From assembly GCF_002072215.1 (NCBI RefSeq), contig NZ_JXMW01000004.1, positions 47,834 to 111,833 on the forward strand: a DNA stretch of 64,000 nucleotides. The letters are read 5' to 3'. This stretch comes from Methanobrevibacter arboriphilus JCM 13429 = DSM 1125. Its GTDB lineage: Archaea > Methanobacteriota > Methanobacteria > Methanobacteriales > Methanobacteriaceae. Numbering within the stretch: the stretch's first letter is position 1; each line of letters begins with the position of its first letter. The translations under genes were made by a program, and so were the position numbers. The notes beneath the pieces are model-generated. The model saw only the letters and a list, made by a program, of their open reading frames with translations, was not told the DNA's origin and ran no database searches. This document shows, one piece after another, positions 1 to 9,736 of the stretch.

Positions 1-51
1 TGCAAATAGTAATAGCATCAAAGCTGATCCCATTAAAATTTTAGTTTTCAT
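1..51 (-). CDS. Start of a secreted or membrane protein (partial)
   Basis: The reverse strand reads ATG at 49-51 followed by 16 open codons to the window edge. A ribosome binding site (AGGAGA) lies about 8-9 bases upstream. The visible residues are two lysines followed by a hydrophobic Leu/Met/Ala stretch, typical of the start of a signal peptide. The rest of the gene is outside the window, so its function cannot be told. The next surface-protein gene on the same strand starts at 3772. Confidence 0.65.
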   Translation of the reverse strand, partial: MKTKILMGSALMLLLFA

Positions 52-499
52 ATTTTGTTGTTCTCCTTTTTATTTTTTTTATTTAAAAATTGAAAGCGAA
101 CAAAAAACCCTTAGACATTATAAAGCTATTAACATGAAAGTAAATAATTTTATAATATTTCAATTAAAGCATTTTTAGAGTAATCTAAGCTTTCAATTTA
201 AATAAATCTTAAAAAATTCCCTATTTAAAAAAATAAAAAAATAATAATAAACAAATATAATTTTATAAGATTTTCAAATATAACATACATATGATAATAA
301 AAAAAGATTTCTCTTTTTATAATCATATCTATGATATGAATTTATTTACAATACGATATAAATGTTACGATTCAAAACTAAAACATACCTCATATAACAC
401 TAAAATTTTAATCATTTATCTTAAAGATAATATGATATATCTTATCATTTTAGATGAAAAATTACTTAAATTTAGAAATATGATTATATGAAGTTTCTT
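52..499. other. Intergenic region, no supported gene
   Basis: AT-rich spacer holding the upstream region of the partial gene at 1-51. A 66-codon plus-strand frame at 291-491 has no ribosome binding site and a biased Ile/Lys/Tyr composition, so it is not called. Confidence 0.5.
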
Positions 500-3400
500 T
501 TAGATTTTGAATTTCACTGCGTTGTTTATATAATCACTTTCAGTTATTTTTTTGTTATAATTCAACCATAGGTATTTATAAAGTGAGCGATGTGTAGAGT
601 ATTTAAAGAAATTAATCTTAATTGTAACACTTTTACCAACACCAATAGACGGAACTGTGATTTCCATAATATGATTATCATCATACCACATTAAAATCGT
701 ACTAGACTTTGCAACAGCACTACCAATATTACGAATTGTAATACTATAAATATTATCACTTCTTTTAATATCAGTAACCTTCAAATCAGGAAGATACTTA
801 TAATAATCATCCTTGAAAGTGAAATAATTATTATTATAATTATCCTCACTTACTTTCTTATTATAATTTAGTGTAACATACTTAGTCAAACGCTCACCAG
901 TTGTTTGATTAGTAAAACCTATACCCCAGTCCTCATCATGATTACGATGATCTTCATTAAAGAAAAACACAGTTAAAGATACACTTCCACCAACTTTTAA
1001 AGATGGAACATCAATAATCTTATAATGCTCATCAGTAAGAGCCATTTTAAGTTGAGAAGCACCAACAGCTTTACCACCCTCATTTTTAATAGTCACATTA
1101 TAAATAGTATGATTATAATACTTAGGATCATTCGGATACTTATCAGCTAAAAACAAACGAACAATACTAGTAACAACCAAATCACCACCACGAACAACAG
1201 ATTTCAAACCAGAAGAACTAGGACTATAAGAATTACGAGTAATAGAATTCTTAAACTTCACAATATTATTATTATAATTAGACTCCTCTGCCACCTTATT
1301 AAAATTAACCTTTGCAAACTTACTCTTAGAGATTAAATTCTTGAAAAATTTAACTTTAACCCATTTAGATTTACCTGAACCTATTTTAGAAACCTTAACA
1401 GAATTATATTTTTTACCATAATAAACAATTAAAGAAGATTTAGAAGAGCTACTTTTACCAATATTTTTAATCTTAACATAACAATAAGAACCCTTAACCT
1501 TAGTAGAAGTAATAACAAGATCAACATTAGACTTACCGATTATAGAACTTCTAAACTTAACTTTATTATTATAATAATCAGACTCTTTGGATAACTTCTT
1601 ATAATTAATCTCAGCAACTTTGGTTTTACTAGCTAAATTTTTATAAAATTTAACTTTAAGTATTTTAGTTTGACCTTTACCTATCTTAGGCACACTAACA
1701 ACTTTATAATTTTTCTTATTATAATAAACTAATAAATTACATTTAGAAGATACAGCATTACCAATATTTTTAACTTTAACATACACAAAGCCATTTTTTG
1801 TTTTAGTGGAAACTATTTTCAAATCTGGAAGAACAATAGGCTTAGGTTTAACAGCTTTACTAGCCTTACCACTACTACCACTACTATTACTATTATTCTG
1901 ACCATTATTTTCTAAAATATAGTTAAAAGTATATATAGGTGAAGGATTACCAGACACATCAACAGCTATTAAACGAAGAACAGTACTTTTATTTATTAAC
2001 AAAGAACCATTCCATAAATTACCCCCTATAACTGGGTTAGAACCATCAATAGTATAATAAATAAATCCTTCTTCATTTATTGTTACATTAACAGTGATAG
2101 TCTTATTATACCTGCCACTTGGATTATTAACACTAATATATGGAGCCTTTTTATCATCAACAGTTACAATAAGTGTGAAAACATCGATATGATTACCTGT
2201 AGCAATAGTTAAACTAACAGTATAGTTCCCATTACTACTATACCTATGTGTTGGATTTCTCTCAGATGAAAATGTTCCATCTCCAAAATCCCAATAATAA
2301 TAAAAACCATTACCATTAGTTCTATCAGTAAACTCAACATCCAAATTAGAACTATTATAAGTAAAATTCGCAACAGCTTTATTAAGAGCATATAAATTGT
2401 TTTCATCAACAAAATAAATAGTACCATCATTACCAATTATTATAGGACTTTTAACTGTACCTGTAGTCTTTTTCCATTTAAGAGTACCATTAGGGTTAAT
2501 AGCTAAAATACCTGAAGTAGTACTTAGATAAATCACCCCATTTTTATCAATAACTGGACTAACATAAGATGAAGCAACACCACCATGATTATATTTCCAT
2601 AAGATATTTCCATTATAAATTGCATATAACGCATTATTATAAACAATATATATAGTTCCATTAGAACTAATAGCTGGAGAGCCAAAGGCATTTAGCCCAG
2701 TGCTATTATCTCCCCATTTCCATAAAAGCTCTCCTTCAGGAGAAAAAGCATATAAACTAGTATTATTTATATAAAAATATTCCCATGTGAAATTATAAGG
2801 ATAAGGACCATCTATATATCCATGAAAGATTTGACCACGAACTAATCCTTCATTCCATTCTCTACAAGTTGTTATATAAACAGTACCATCACTAGCAACT
2901 GTTATGGAATTATATTGAATTGAAGCACCATTTTGATCAAAAATATTCTCCCATAAAATATTACCATTACTTGTATTTACACAAATAAGCACAATACCTG
3001 TCTGATAAAAACTACCTACATCCAGATCATGAAGATCAGTTATATATAACCTACCATTAGATACAACAGGAGTCCCAAGAATATAAGGTTTTGTTATTAT
3101 ATTAACTCCACTCATTCGATCAACAGATCCATGAATTTGAATACTCCACCTTAAAACACCATTCTTATTAACAGAACCTAAAATACCATTTTTAGTAGTA
3201 AAATAAATATTTTCATATTCATCTAGAACCGGTGAAGAACCAGAATTCTGATCTCCAAGAGATCCAATGGTATACTTCCAATTTAAACTTCCATTAGGAT
3301 TGATCGAGTATAATATATTTGCTCGATTAATAACATAAATAGCTCCACTTTCACCAACAACAGGAGAGTTTAATATAGTAGTTCCAGTGTTAAATTTCCA

Positions 3401-3772
3401 TTTAAGAGAACCATCCTTGTTAAAAGCAGACACATTACCATTATTTTCACAAACATAGATAGTATTACCATCTTTGCTTAAAACTGGTGAGCCTGAAACA
3501 TTTAACTTATTAGTCCATTGAGTTATATTGGAATCAACACCTGCATTTTCAGAAGAACTAGATTTACTAGTTGAGGACTTTGTCTCAGCAACCGAATAGC
3601 TTGTTTTATCAACCGAAGAATCATTTACACCAATTAAAGAATCATTTCCCACATTATTGGTTGAATTTTCATCTGCAGCAACAAAATTTAAAGCAGAAAC
3701 ACAAATCAAAACTAAAGATACTAAAAACAATATTCTTGACAGATTCGTTAATCTTATTGACTTAACATTCAT
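500..3772 (-). CDS. Large secreted protein: PQQ-like propeller, PKD, chitobiase-C-like and CARDB domains
   Basis: A secreted 1090-residue protein. A signal peptide covers about residues 1-33, ending in FVAA. Residues about 85-470 are repeated segments of the type SPV-(I/L)-x-x-G-x-IY, as in PQQ-like beta-propellers. A PKD domain follows (about 475-555, with the YYWDFGDG motif), then a chitobiase C-terminal-like Ig segment (FIYYTIDGS, about 557-635), a Ser/Asn-rich linker, and four CARDB-type Ig repeats to the end, each with an NIG or equivalent turn and ending in YNNxVKF or similar. No C-terminal membrane helix or sortase motif is visible, so the mode of attachment is unclear. Modular proteins of this kind are called adhesin-like proteins in methanogens; the ligand is unknown. 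The next gene upstream on the same strand (4140-6095) is also a surface protein. Confidence 0.85.
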   Translation of the reverse strand: MNVKSIRLTNLSRILFLVSLVLICVSALNFVAADENSTNNVGNDSLIGVNDSSVDKTSYSVAETKSSTSKSSSSENAGVDSNITQWTNKLNVSGSPVLSKDGNTIYVCENNGNVSAFNKDGSLKWKFNTGTTILNSPVVGESGAIYVINRANILYSINPNGSLNWKYTIGSLGDQNSGSSPVLDEYENIYFTTKNGILGSVNKNGVLRWSIQIHGSVDRMSGVNIITKPYILGTPVVSNGRLYITDLHDLDVGSFYQTGIVLICVNTSNGNILWENIFDQNGASIQYNSITVASDGTVYITTCREWNEGLVRGQIFHGYIDGPYPYNFTWEYFYINNTSLYAFSPEGELLWKWGDNSTGLNAFGSPAISSNGTIYIVYNNALYAIYNGNILWKYNHGGVASSYVSPVIDKNGVIYLSTTSGILAINPNGTLKWKKTTGTVKSPIIIGNDGTIYFVDENNLYALNKAVANFTYNSSNLDVEFTDRTNGNGFYYYWDFGDGTFSSERNPTHRYSSNGNYTVSLTIATGNHIDVFTLIVTVDDKKAPYISVNNPSGRYNKTITVNVTINEEGFIYYTIDGSNPVIGGNLWNGSLLINKSTVLRLIAVDVSGNPSPIYTFNYILENNGQNNSNSSGSSGKASKAVKPKPIVLPDLKIVSTKTKNGFVYVKVKNIGNAVSSKCNLLVYYNKKNYKVVSVPKIGKGQTKILKVKFYKNLASKTKVAEINYKKLSKESDYYNNKVKFRSSIIGKSNVDLVITSTKVKGSYCYVKIKNIGKSSSSKSSLIVYYGKKYNSVKVSKIGSGKSKWVKVKFFKNLISKSKFAKVNFNKVAEESNYNNNIVKFKNSITRNSYSPSSSGLKSVVRGGDLVVTSIVRLFLADKYPNDPKYYNHTIYNVTIKNEGGKAVGASQLKMALTDEHYKIIDVPSLKVGGSVSLTVFFFNEDHRNHDEDWGIGFTNQTTGERLTKYVTLNYNKKVSEDNYNNNYFTFKDDYYKYLPDLKVTDIKRSDNIYSITIRNIGSAVAKSSTILMWYDDNHIMEITVPSIGVGKSVTIKINFFKYSTHRSLYKYLWLNYNKKITESDYINNAVKFKI

Positions 3773-4031
3773 AAATATTCGCCTATTTATTAATTACAAT
3801 CATGGTATGATTTTAAAATTATATTTATTAAACTTTATTTATTATACTAAAATATATTTTAGTTAAATTACTTTTTTGTCTATTATTATTTAATAATTCT
3901 ATTTTTATTCTAAAGTAAGAAAAAAATAATCTTAAAAATACTTTTAAAGCTAAAAAAAGTAATTTTAAGATCATTTCTAAATATATATCAATTTCTTTTT
4001 AAAAAAATAATAATTATAAATTATATATAAA

Positions 4032-4115
4032 AATTATATATCTATATATAATAACTATATATCTATGTATACTAATTATATATTTATGTATAATAATTAT
4101 ATATAAATTTATAAT
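4032..4115. repeat. 21-bp minisatellite, four copies
   Basis: Four consecutive 21-base units of the form AAYTATATATNTATRTATAMT fill 4032-4115, just beyond the 3' end of the gene at 4140. The last unit is the most diverged. The rest of the 3773-4139 gap is AT-rich with nothing else recognisable. Confidence 0.8.
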
Positions 4116-4139
4116 AAAATAATTATAAAAAAAATTTTT

Positions 4140-6095
4140 TTATAGAATAGTTCTCCTCCTATTAATATAACCAAAAATAAGGGCTATAATAAGTATAATG
4201 GCCATAATTATCCAACTAATTGGATTTTGGATAATTTCATTCATAGTAGGATTTTTAACTGTGATTTCACTAGATTTTCCAGAACCTTCAGCTCCTCCAG
4301 AAGAAGAACTTAATGAAGGTTTTTGGCTCACACCAATTCCCAATCCATTACTACTTTGAACTGAACTTTGATAATTAGTTGAATCCTGAGAATTAGAATT
4401 TTGACTTGAATAATCAGAATTAGAGTTTGAAGAAAACAAACTTGCAAATGATTGTGCTTGATTTAACATAAATTTAGTAAAACCAAATCCAAATCCATCT
4501 CCCCATCCATCACCTGAACCAGAGCCATCACCATTACCATCACCCCAACCATTACCAGAATCATCACCAGAACCAGGGTTTTGTGAACTATTAGTGTCAT
4601 TAAAATCCTTAAAAACAGGTATTACACCAAAACCAGAAATTTCATATAAATCATCAAAAATAGGATCCATATATTCAAATTCCCTATCCCAATTTATACT
4701 AGCACCAAAGCCATAATAATCAACAGAAACATCACCAGTTAAATCAGAAAAATCAACAGTTAAAGTAGCAACACCATTAACAAGCTGAACAAGAAAAACC
4801 TTAGAACCAATAGTGAAAGTCATAATCCCATCAGGAATATTACTCGCAATCGTACCCTTATCAGTGAAAATAGGGACATTATTCGAAACTTCGCCATTAG
4901 CATCACTAATAATATAAGCAGTATAAGTAGAAATACCAGTCCTAATAAGCTTAATATGCATTGCAATAAAATCAATACCACAACAAAAGCCTTTAACTAA
5001 GTTTGCCTGAAATACTGCCCCACCATTGTGAGGACCACCAAGTCCATTAGTAATTATATTATTAGAAACAAGATTAGTACTAGTATGCCAAACTACTCCT
5101 TCTGGAATGGATTCTATAACACTGAAAATGAGATTTTCAACCATAGTAAAATTTGAAATCCAAGTATTAAAACTAATACTAACAGATTCATTTTCAAAAG
5201 TATTTTTATATATTAAAATATTATCACAAATACCCGATATGAAATTCAAACCAACACCACTACGAAATTCAAAATATGTAATACCACCATAATTCCAATA
5301 AGTTGGAGCTCCATTGAAAGATAAATTAGACTCTGATACTGACAAATTTTTAACAGAATCTATACCAATTCCATGTCGATTTTCAATAATATTACAACCC
5401 TTGATAAATAAGGAAATTACATTATTAATATGAATTCCATAGATACCACTATTAGAGGAGTTTTGACCACAACCTTTAATAAGAGAACTTAAAATATTGG
5501 TTCCATTAGAATTAATAATTTGAATACCATTAGCACTAGAATTAATAATATTAAGGTATCTCAAATCTATATTAGTAGAACCATTAACCACAATTCCCTT
5601 ATTACCACCATTAATTGTTGAATCACTAATAACAACATTATGTGAATTATCTAAAACTATTCCATTATCACAATCTTCAATCAAAAGACCATTTAAATTA
5701 ATATTAGAACTTGAATTTGAATAAACAGAAGAATTATAACCTCTGAAAATGAATCCAGTAATATTAAGACTAGAAACATTTGGACCAATAATAAAAGCAA
5801 TCTTATCTTTAGAACCAATAAATTTAGTACCAACATTTGAAACAATATTCAAATTTTTATTAATTTTTAAAGACAAATTATTATATTTAGTTCCAACAAA
5901 CTCCACAGTATCATTATCATTCGCATTATCAATAATACTTTGAATATCATCTGAACCATTATATTGACTTTCATCATCAACATAAACAGCTTGAACACTA
6001 CTCAAAGACAAAAAAACCAAAAACACAAAAGAAAAAGCTAATAAAAACTTAAATCCACTATTAAAATGGTCTTTTCCAAATACAGATAAAAACAT
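4140..6095 (-). CDS. Membrane-anchored beta-helix adhesin-like protein
   Basis: A 651-residue surface protein. The start is placed at the ATG at 6093-6095 because GGAGG sits five bases upstream; upstream in-frame starts lack this. A signal peptide ends near SSVQA. Residues about 40-330 are short Asn/Ile-rich repeats (NGIVLDNS, NGIQIINS) typical of right-handed parallel beta-helix (NosD/PbH1) domains. An unassigned beta-rich region follows, then Gly/Asp/Trp-rich and Ser/Gln/Asn-rich linkers. The protein ends with a hydrophobic helix (SWIIMAIILIIALIFGYI) and a basic RRR tail, so the repeats would be displayed outside with the C-terminus in the membrane. Such proteins are assumed to bind host, plant or bacterial surfaces; no ligand can be inferred. 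Confidence 0.85.
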   Translation of the reverse strand: MFLSVFGKDHFNSGFKFLLAFSFVFLVFLSLSSVQAVYVDDESQYNGSDDIQSIIDNANDNDTVEFVGTKYNNLSLKINKNLNIVSNVGTKFIGSKDKIAFIIGPNVSSLNITGFIFRGYNSSVYSNSSSNINLNGLLIEDCDNGIVLDNSHNVVISDSTINGGNKGIVVNGSTNIDLRYLNIINSSANGIQIINSNGTNILSSLIKGCGQNSSNSGIYGIHINNVISLFIKGCNIIENRHGIGIDSVKNLSVSESNLSFNGAPTYWNYGGITYFEFRSGVGLNFISGICDNILIYKNTFENESVSISFNTWISNFTMVENLIFSVIESIPEGVVWHTSTNLVSNNIITNGLGGPHNGGAVFQANLVKGFCCGIDFIAMHIKLIRTGISTYTAYIISDANGEVSNNVPIFTDKGTIASNIPDGIMTFTIGSKVFLVQLVNGVATLTVDFSDLTGDVSVDYYGFGASINWDREFEYMDPIFDDLYEISGFGVIPVFKDFNDTNSSQNPGSGDDSGNGWGDGNGDGSGSGDGWGDGFGFGFTKFMLNQAQSFASLFSSNSNSDYSSQNSNSQDSTNYQSSVQSSNGLGIGVSQKPSLSSSSGGAEGSGKSSEITVKNPTMNEIIQNPISWIIMAIILIIALIFGYINRRRTIL

Positions 6096-6476
6096 ATCAA
6101 CCTCCAACATCCAATATAACATATTTTAGATAAGATATTATAAAAAACTAAAAAACTAATCAACGAAAATAACATCTTTTCATATCTATAACATATATAC
6201 AAAAGAAATATATAAATGTTTCACCAACAAAAAACAATCCCAAAAAATAGTTTCCATCGTGCATAAAATCAAAAATGTTTTATCATAAAGACTAAAACAA
6301 AAAAAGCACTATTAAAGCCTAGAAGAAAGATAAAGCTACTTATTAAGACCAGAAAAACAGCAAGAAAGAAAAGACTAAAAAAGACCAAAATAAATATAAT
6401 CATAATAAAGTCGATGAAAGTAGAAAAAATAGAAAAATAAAGAAAAAATCAAGATAATTAATAACTTGAGAAAATT
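6096..6476. other. Intergenic region, purine-rich
   Basis: Holds the upstream region of the beta-helix gene, then a strongly A/G-rich stretch (about 6290-6460) on the plus strand. No open frame, RNA gene or repeat is recognisable. Confidence 0.4.
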
Positions 6477-6728
6477 TCAAATCCCTATATCCAACCCTAT
6501 TAGATAGTGGTCTGAACCCCTAACATCAAATAAAATATAACTATCTACTACATTACTTTTAAATTCTTCATTTACAAAGAAATAATCAAGTCTCCCCTCG
6601 ACATTTCTATCTTTTGCCCTTGTTCGATAACTCCACCAATTATATTGTTCAGTTTTGTCATTGAACATTATGAAGGTGTCTACATATCCTGAGCTTAAGA
6701 ATTTGTCTATCCATTCTCTTTCTATTAA
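6477..6728 (-). pseudogene. Truncated copy of exonuclease III (C-terminal third)
   Basis: The reverse strand encodes about 84 residues that align without gaps to the last 84 residues of the intact xth gene at 8963-9736, from EREWIDKF to the stop codon, at roughly 80 percent DNA identity by eye. The N-terminal two-thirds, with the metal-binding and nuclease residues, is missing. The DNA upstream is unrelated. Conserved positions have changed: NVGWRLDY is NVEGRLDY, and SDHCPIG is SDHYLIG (the catalytic His remains). This is a non-functional partial duplicate, with gdhA between it and the parent. Confidence 0.85.
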
Positions 6729-7105
6729 CTTATTATATAAAATAATTTCTTTATTAATAAAAAAATAAATATAAAACAAAACTGATTTTTATGATATCTA
6801 GTTTTTTTAAAGGAAAGAAAGTTAAAATAATACATCAATCACCTAAACTAGAGTGGTCTGAATAAAGAACAAGTGAAACATAGAATAATAATATTAATCA
6901 TGAAATCTAGAAATTCACAGACCCATATACAATTATATTATAAAAACAAAGAATATAAAATTTACTAAAAATAATAGAAAAAATATGTCTTAATATACCA
7001 AATTTTAATTAATATGTCTTAAAATAGTTAATTATAACAATAATAGCATATAATATCTAAAAACAGTTAATAACTCTAATTAAAATTAAATTAAAAAAAT
7101 AATTT
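6729..7105. other. Intergenic region, nothing recognised
   Basis: AT-rich sequence between two gene remnants. No frame, tRNA-like element or repeat is supported. Confidence 0.4.
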
Positions 7106-7247
7106 TTATACAGTTACTAAATTAGCATCCCATTTAGGTATATTAATGTCATTAGCAATGCTTGCATTAGTTACTTTAATTTCTTCATGATTACTAACTG
7201 GAAGAGTAAAAATAGCATTAACAAATATCTCATAATCAGAAGATTTT
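7106..7247 (-). pseudogene. Orphan C-terminal gene fragment of unknown family
   Basis: An open stretch of about 46 codons on the reverse strand ends at TAA (7106-7108) and contains protein-like sequence (VNAIFTLPVSNHEEIKV and NIPKWDANLV). It has no start codon; a stop lies directly upstream, and the frame further up appears shifted. Codon use is like the neighbouring genes rather than intergenic DNA. It is probably the tail of a decayed gene. The family is not recognised. Confidence 0.4.
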
Positions 7248-7309
7248 TAATAAATATCACAACTTTTACATGATACTTATCAGATCAGGATGATTATAAA
7301 ATCAAAAGA

Positions 7310-8653
7310 TTAAACCACACCCTGAGCAAGCATTGCATTAGCTACTTTTATAAAGCCTACAATATTAGCACCAACTACATAATTACCTTCAGCACCATAT
7401 TTTTTAGAAGCTTCATCTATATTTTTATATATATTAACCATTATCTTTTTTAGTTTAGAGTCAACCTCTTCAAATGTCCAAGATAAGCGTGAACTACGTT
7501 GAGCCATCTCTAAAGCACTTGTTGCAACTCCACCAGCATTTGCAGCTTTGCCTGGGAGATAAACAAGATTACTATTTAAAAATACGTTTATAGCTTTCAA
7601 TGTTGAAGGCATATTTGCCCCTTCAGCTACATAATTTGTTCCATTGGAAACTATAATCATTGCAGATTCTTCACTTAATTCATTTTGAGTTGCACAAGGC
7701 AAAGCTATGTCGCATTTAACATTCCATATAACACTATTTTCAATGTATTCAGCAGTTAAATCTTCCTTTTTGAAATAATTTAGATAATCCGATATTCTGC
7801 CTCGATTAACTTCCTTGATCTCTTTTATAAAAGGTATATATAAACCATTTTCGTCATGAATATAACCAGAAGAATCACACATAGCTATTACTTTTGCCCC
7901 CATCATCACAGCTTTTTCTGCAGCATAAATAGCTACATTCCCAGAACCAGAAATAACAACCTTCTTATCTTTAAAAGAATCATTTCTAACTCTTAAAGCT
8001 TCATCAAGAATGTAAATAAGACCATAACCAGTAGCTTCTTTTCGTACAAGAGAACCTCCAAATTCCATTGGCGCACCAGTTAATACAGCTACATGGACAG
8101 TAGATAGCTTTTTATATTGACCAAACAAATAAGCTACCTCTCTTCCACTAACACCCATATCTCCTGCTGGAATATCAGTATCTGGACCTATAAATCTAAA
8201 AAGTTCACTCATAAAATTCTGACAGAACCTCATAACTTCTCCATCAGACTTTCCCTTTGGATTAAAGTCACTTCCTCCTTTAGCTCCACCAATTGACATA
8301 CCTGTGAGACTATTTTTAAAAATTTGCTCAAAACCTAGAAATTTAAGAATAGACAAATTTACAGTAGGATGGAAACGAAGTCCACCTTTATATGGACCTA
8401 CTGCACTATTAAATTGGACTCTAAAGCCTCTGTTTACTTGTATCTCCCCATTATCATCAACCCAAGGAACTCTAAACATTACTATTCTTTCAGGTTCAAC
8501 TAATCTCTCAAGAACATTATTTTCCTCATATTCAGGATGTTCATCAAGAACAGGAACTATAGATTCTAAAATTTCAGTTGCTGCATCAATAAATTCCACT
8601 TGATCATGATTTTTAGCTTTTAAATCTTTTAAGATTCGTTTTACATAGGAAAT
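7310..8653 (-). CDS. gdhA: Glutamate dehydrogenase, bacterial type, with probable ATT start
   Basis: Hexameric NAD(P)-dependent glutamate dehydrogenase, interconverting 2-oxoglutarate plus ammonia with glutamate in the cytoplasm. Visible motifs: GPYKGGLRFHP (substrate lysine), IGGAKGGSDFNPKGKS, AGDMGV and the Rossmann motif GSGNVA. These match the bacterial GdhA type (NLSILKFLGFEQIFKNSL) rather than the Pyrococcus type. The first conventional start (GTG, 8597-8599) would remove the conserved N-terminus. In frame upstream lie the codons for SYVKRILKDLKAKNHDQ, which fit the family, preceded by ATT (8651-8653) and GAGGTGAT a few bases earlier; a stop follows just above. With ATT the protein is 447 residues, the usual family length. 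Bacterial origin by transfer is an inference from the motif style. Confidence 0.93.
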   Translation of the reverse strand: MSYVKRILKDLKAKNHDQVEFIDAATEILESIVPVLDEHPEYEENNVLERLVEPERIVMFRVPWVDDNGEIQVNRGFRVQFNSAVGPYKGGLRFHPTVNLSILKFLGFEQIFKNSLTGMSIGGAKGGSDFNPKGKSDGEVMRFCQNFMSELFRFIGPDTDIPAGDMGVSGREVAYLFGQYKKLSTVHVAVLTGAPMEFGGSLVRKEATGYGLIYILDEALRVRNDSFKDKKVVISGSGNVAIYAAEKAVMMGAKVIAMCDSSGYIHDENGLYIPFIKEIKEVNRGRISDYLNYFKKEDLTAEYIENSVIWNVKCDIALPCATQNELSEESAMIIVSNGTNYVAEGANMPSTLKAINVFLNSNLVYLPGKAANAGGVATSALEMAQRSSRLSWTFEEVDSKLKKIMVNIYKNIDEASKKYGAEGNYVVGANIVGFIKVANAMLAQGVV

Positions 8654-8962
8654 AAAATCACCTCAATTATTAGTTCATTTAAAAAAAAAAAAGTTATACT
8701 TAAATAATTTCAATTTAAACAATTTCAACTCTAATAATCCCTATTTAAATAATTTGAGTATATTTTTTGTTTTTAATTTTGTATTATTTATTAATAAATT
8801 TATTAATAAAATTTTACTTTTTTAATTAAATTAACATTAGATATTTATAAATATTATAAATATTATTAATACTATTAATCTTATCATTATTACTATTATT
8901 ATTAGTATTACTAATATTAGTATTATTACTACTATTATTAATAATTAAAGGAATAATAAAAC
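8654..8962. other. Intergenic region with ATT/ATA microsatellite-like run
   Basis: Upstream region of gdhA followed, at about 8850-8945, by a degenerate run of ATT/ACT trinucleotides just beyond the xth stop codon. No gene is seen. Confidence 0.5.
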
Positions 8963-9736
8963 TCAAATCTCTATCTTCAAACCTATTGGACAATGGTCTG
9001 ACCCCATAACATCAGATAAAATATAGCTATCCACTACATTATCCTGGAATTCTTCATTTACAAAGAAATAATCTAATCTCCAACCAACATTACGGTCTCT
9101 GGCTCGTGTACGATAACTCCACCAAGTATATTGTTCTGGTTTGTCATTGAACATTCTAAATGTATCTAAATATCCATTAGCTAAAAATTTATCTATCCAT
9201 TCTCGCTCAACAGGCATGAATCCTGAAACTTTCTCATTTTCTTTTGGCCTAGCTATATCTATTGGTTTATGTGCAGTGTTTAAATCACCACATATCACGA
9301 GATTGTTTCCAGCATCACGGAGATTGTTGGTGTAGTCTAGAAATGCATCATAAAAGTCGAGTTTGTATTGTAGGCGGTCCTCCCCCATACCACCATTAGG
9401 CCAATAAAGATTAAGAAGTATGAAATCATCGAAGTCAAATCTTTGAAACCTACCTTCGTGGTCAAATTTATCAATCCCCATAGTTATAGCTGTTTCTTTT
9501 GGTTTTAAAGCAGAATATGTAGCTACACCACTGTATCCTTTTCTTTCTGCTGGATTAAAATAGCTATGATAACCTTCAACGTGTTTTAATTTGCGAGGTA
9601 GCTGTTCAACTTGAGCTTTAATTTCCTGAAGACATAAAATATCTGGTTTAGCATTAGAAAACCATTCGAAAAAACCTTTTCTAGCTACTGCACGAATCCC
9701 ATTTACATTCCATGAAATTAGGTTAATATTTGTAAT
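8963..9736 (-). CDS. xth: Exonuclease III / AP endonuclease, with probable ATT start
   Basis: Mg-dependent AP endonuclease and 3'-5' exonuclease of base-excision repair. With the start at 9736 the protein has 257 residues and shows all family motifs: SWNVNGIR (about 8-14), LQEIKA (metal-binding Glu), the catalytic Tyr region, GDLNTAH, WWSYR, GWRLDYF and SDHCPIG with the catalytic Asp-His. The first ATG (9479-9481) would remove the first 85 residues, including LQE, so it cannot be the start. The only sensible initiator is ATT at 9734-9736, seven bases after GGAGG. It gives [10 protein letters not shown], matching my recollection of the N-terminal spacing and 257-residue length of the Methanothermobacter enzyme. 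A truncated copy lies at 6477-6728. Confidence 0.94.
   Translation of the reverse strand: MTNINLISWNVNGIRAVARKGFFEWFSNAKPDILCLQEIKAQVEQLPRKLKHVEGYHSYFNPAERKGYSGVATYSALKPKETAITMGIDKFDHEGRFQRFDFDDFILLNLYWPNGGMGEDRLQYKLDFYDAFLDYTNNLRDAGNNLVICGDLNTAHKPIDIARPKENEKVSGFMPVEREWIDKFLANGYLDTFRMFNDKPEQYTWWSYRTRARDRNVGWRLDYFFVNEEFQDNVVDSYILSDVMGSDHCPIGLKIEI

Noticed and set aside
291..491. 66-codon plus-strand frame
   Set aside because: No ribosome site, skewed Ile/Lys/Tyr/Asn composition expected of AT-rich non-coding DNA, no recognisable motif.
8597..8599. GTG as start of gdhA
   Set aside because: It would remove 18 residues that match the family N-terminus and has no ribosome site at the right distance.
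9479..9481. ATG as start of xth
   Set aside because: It would remove the metal-binding Asn/Glu region; the upstream frame encodes the complete conserved N-terminus.
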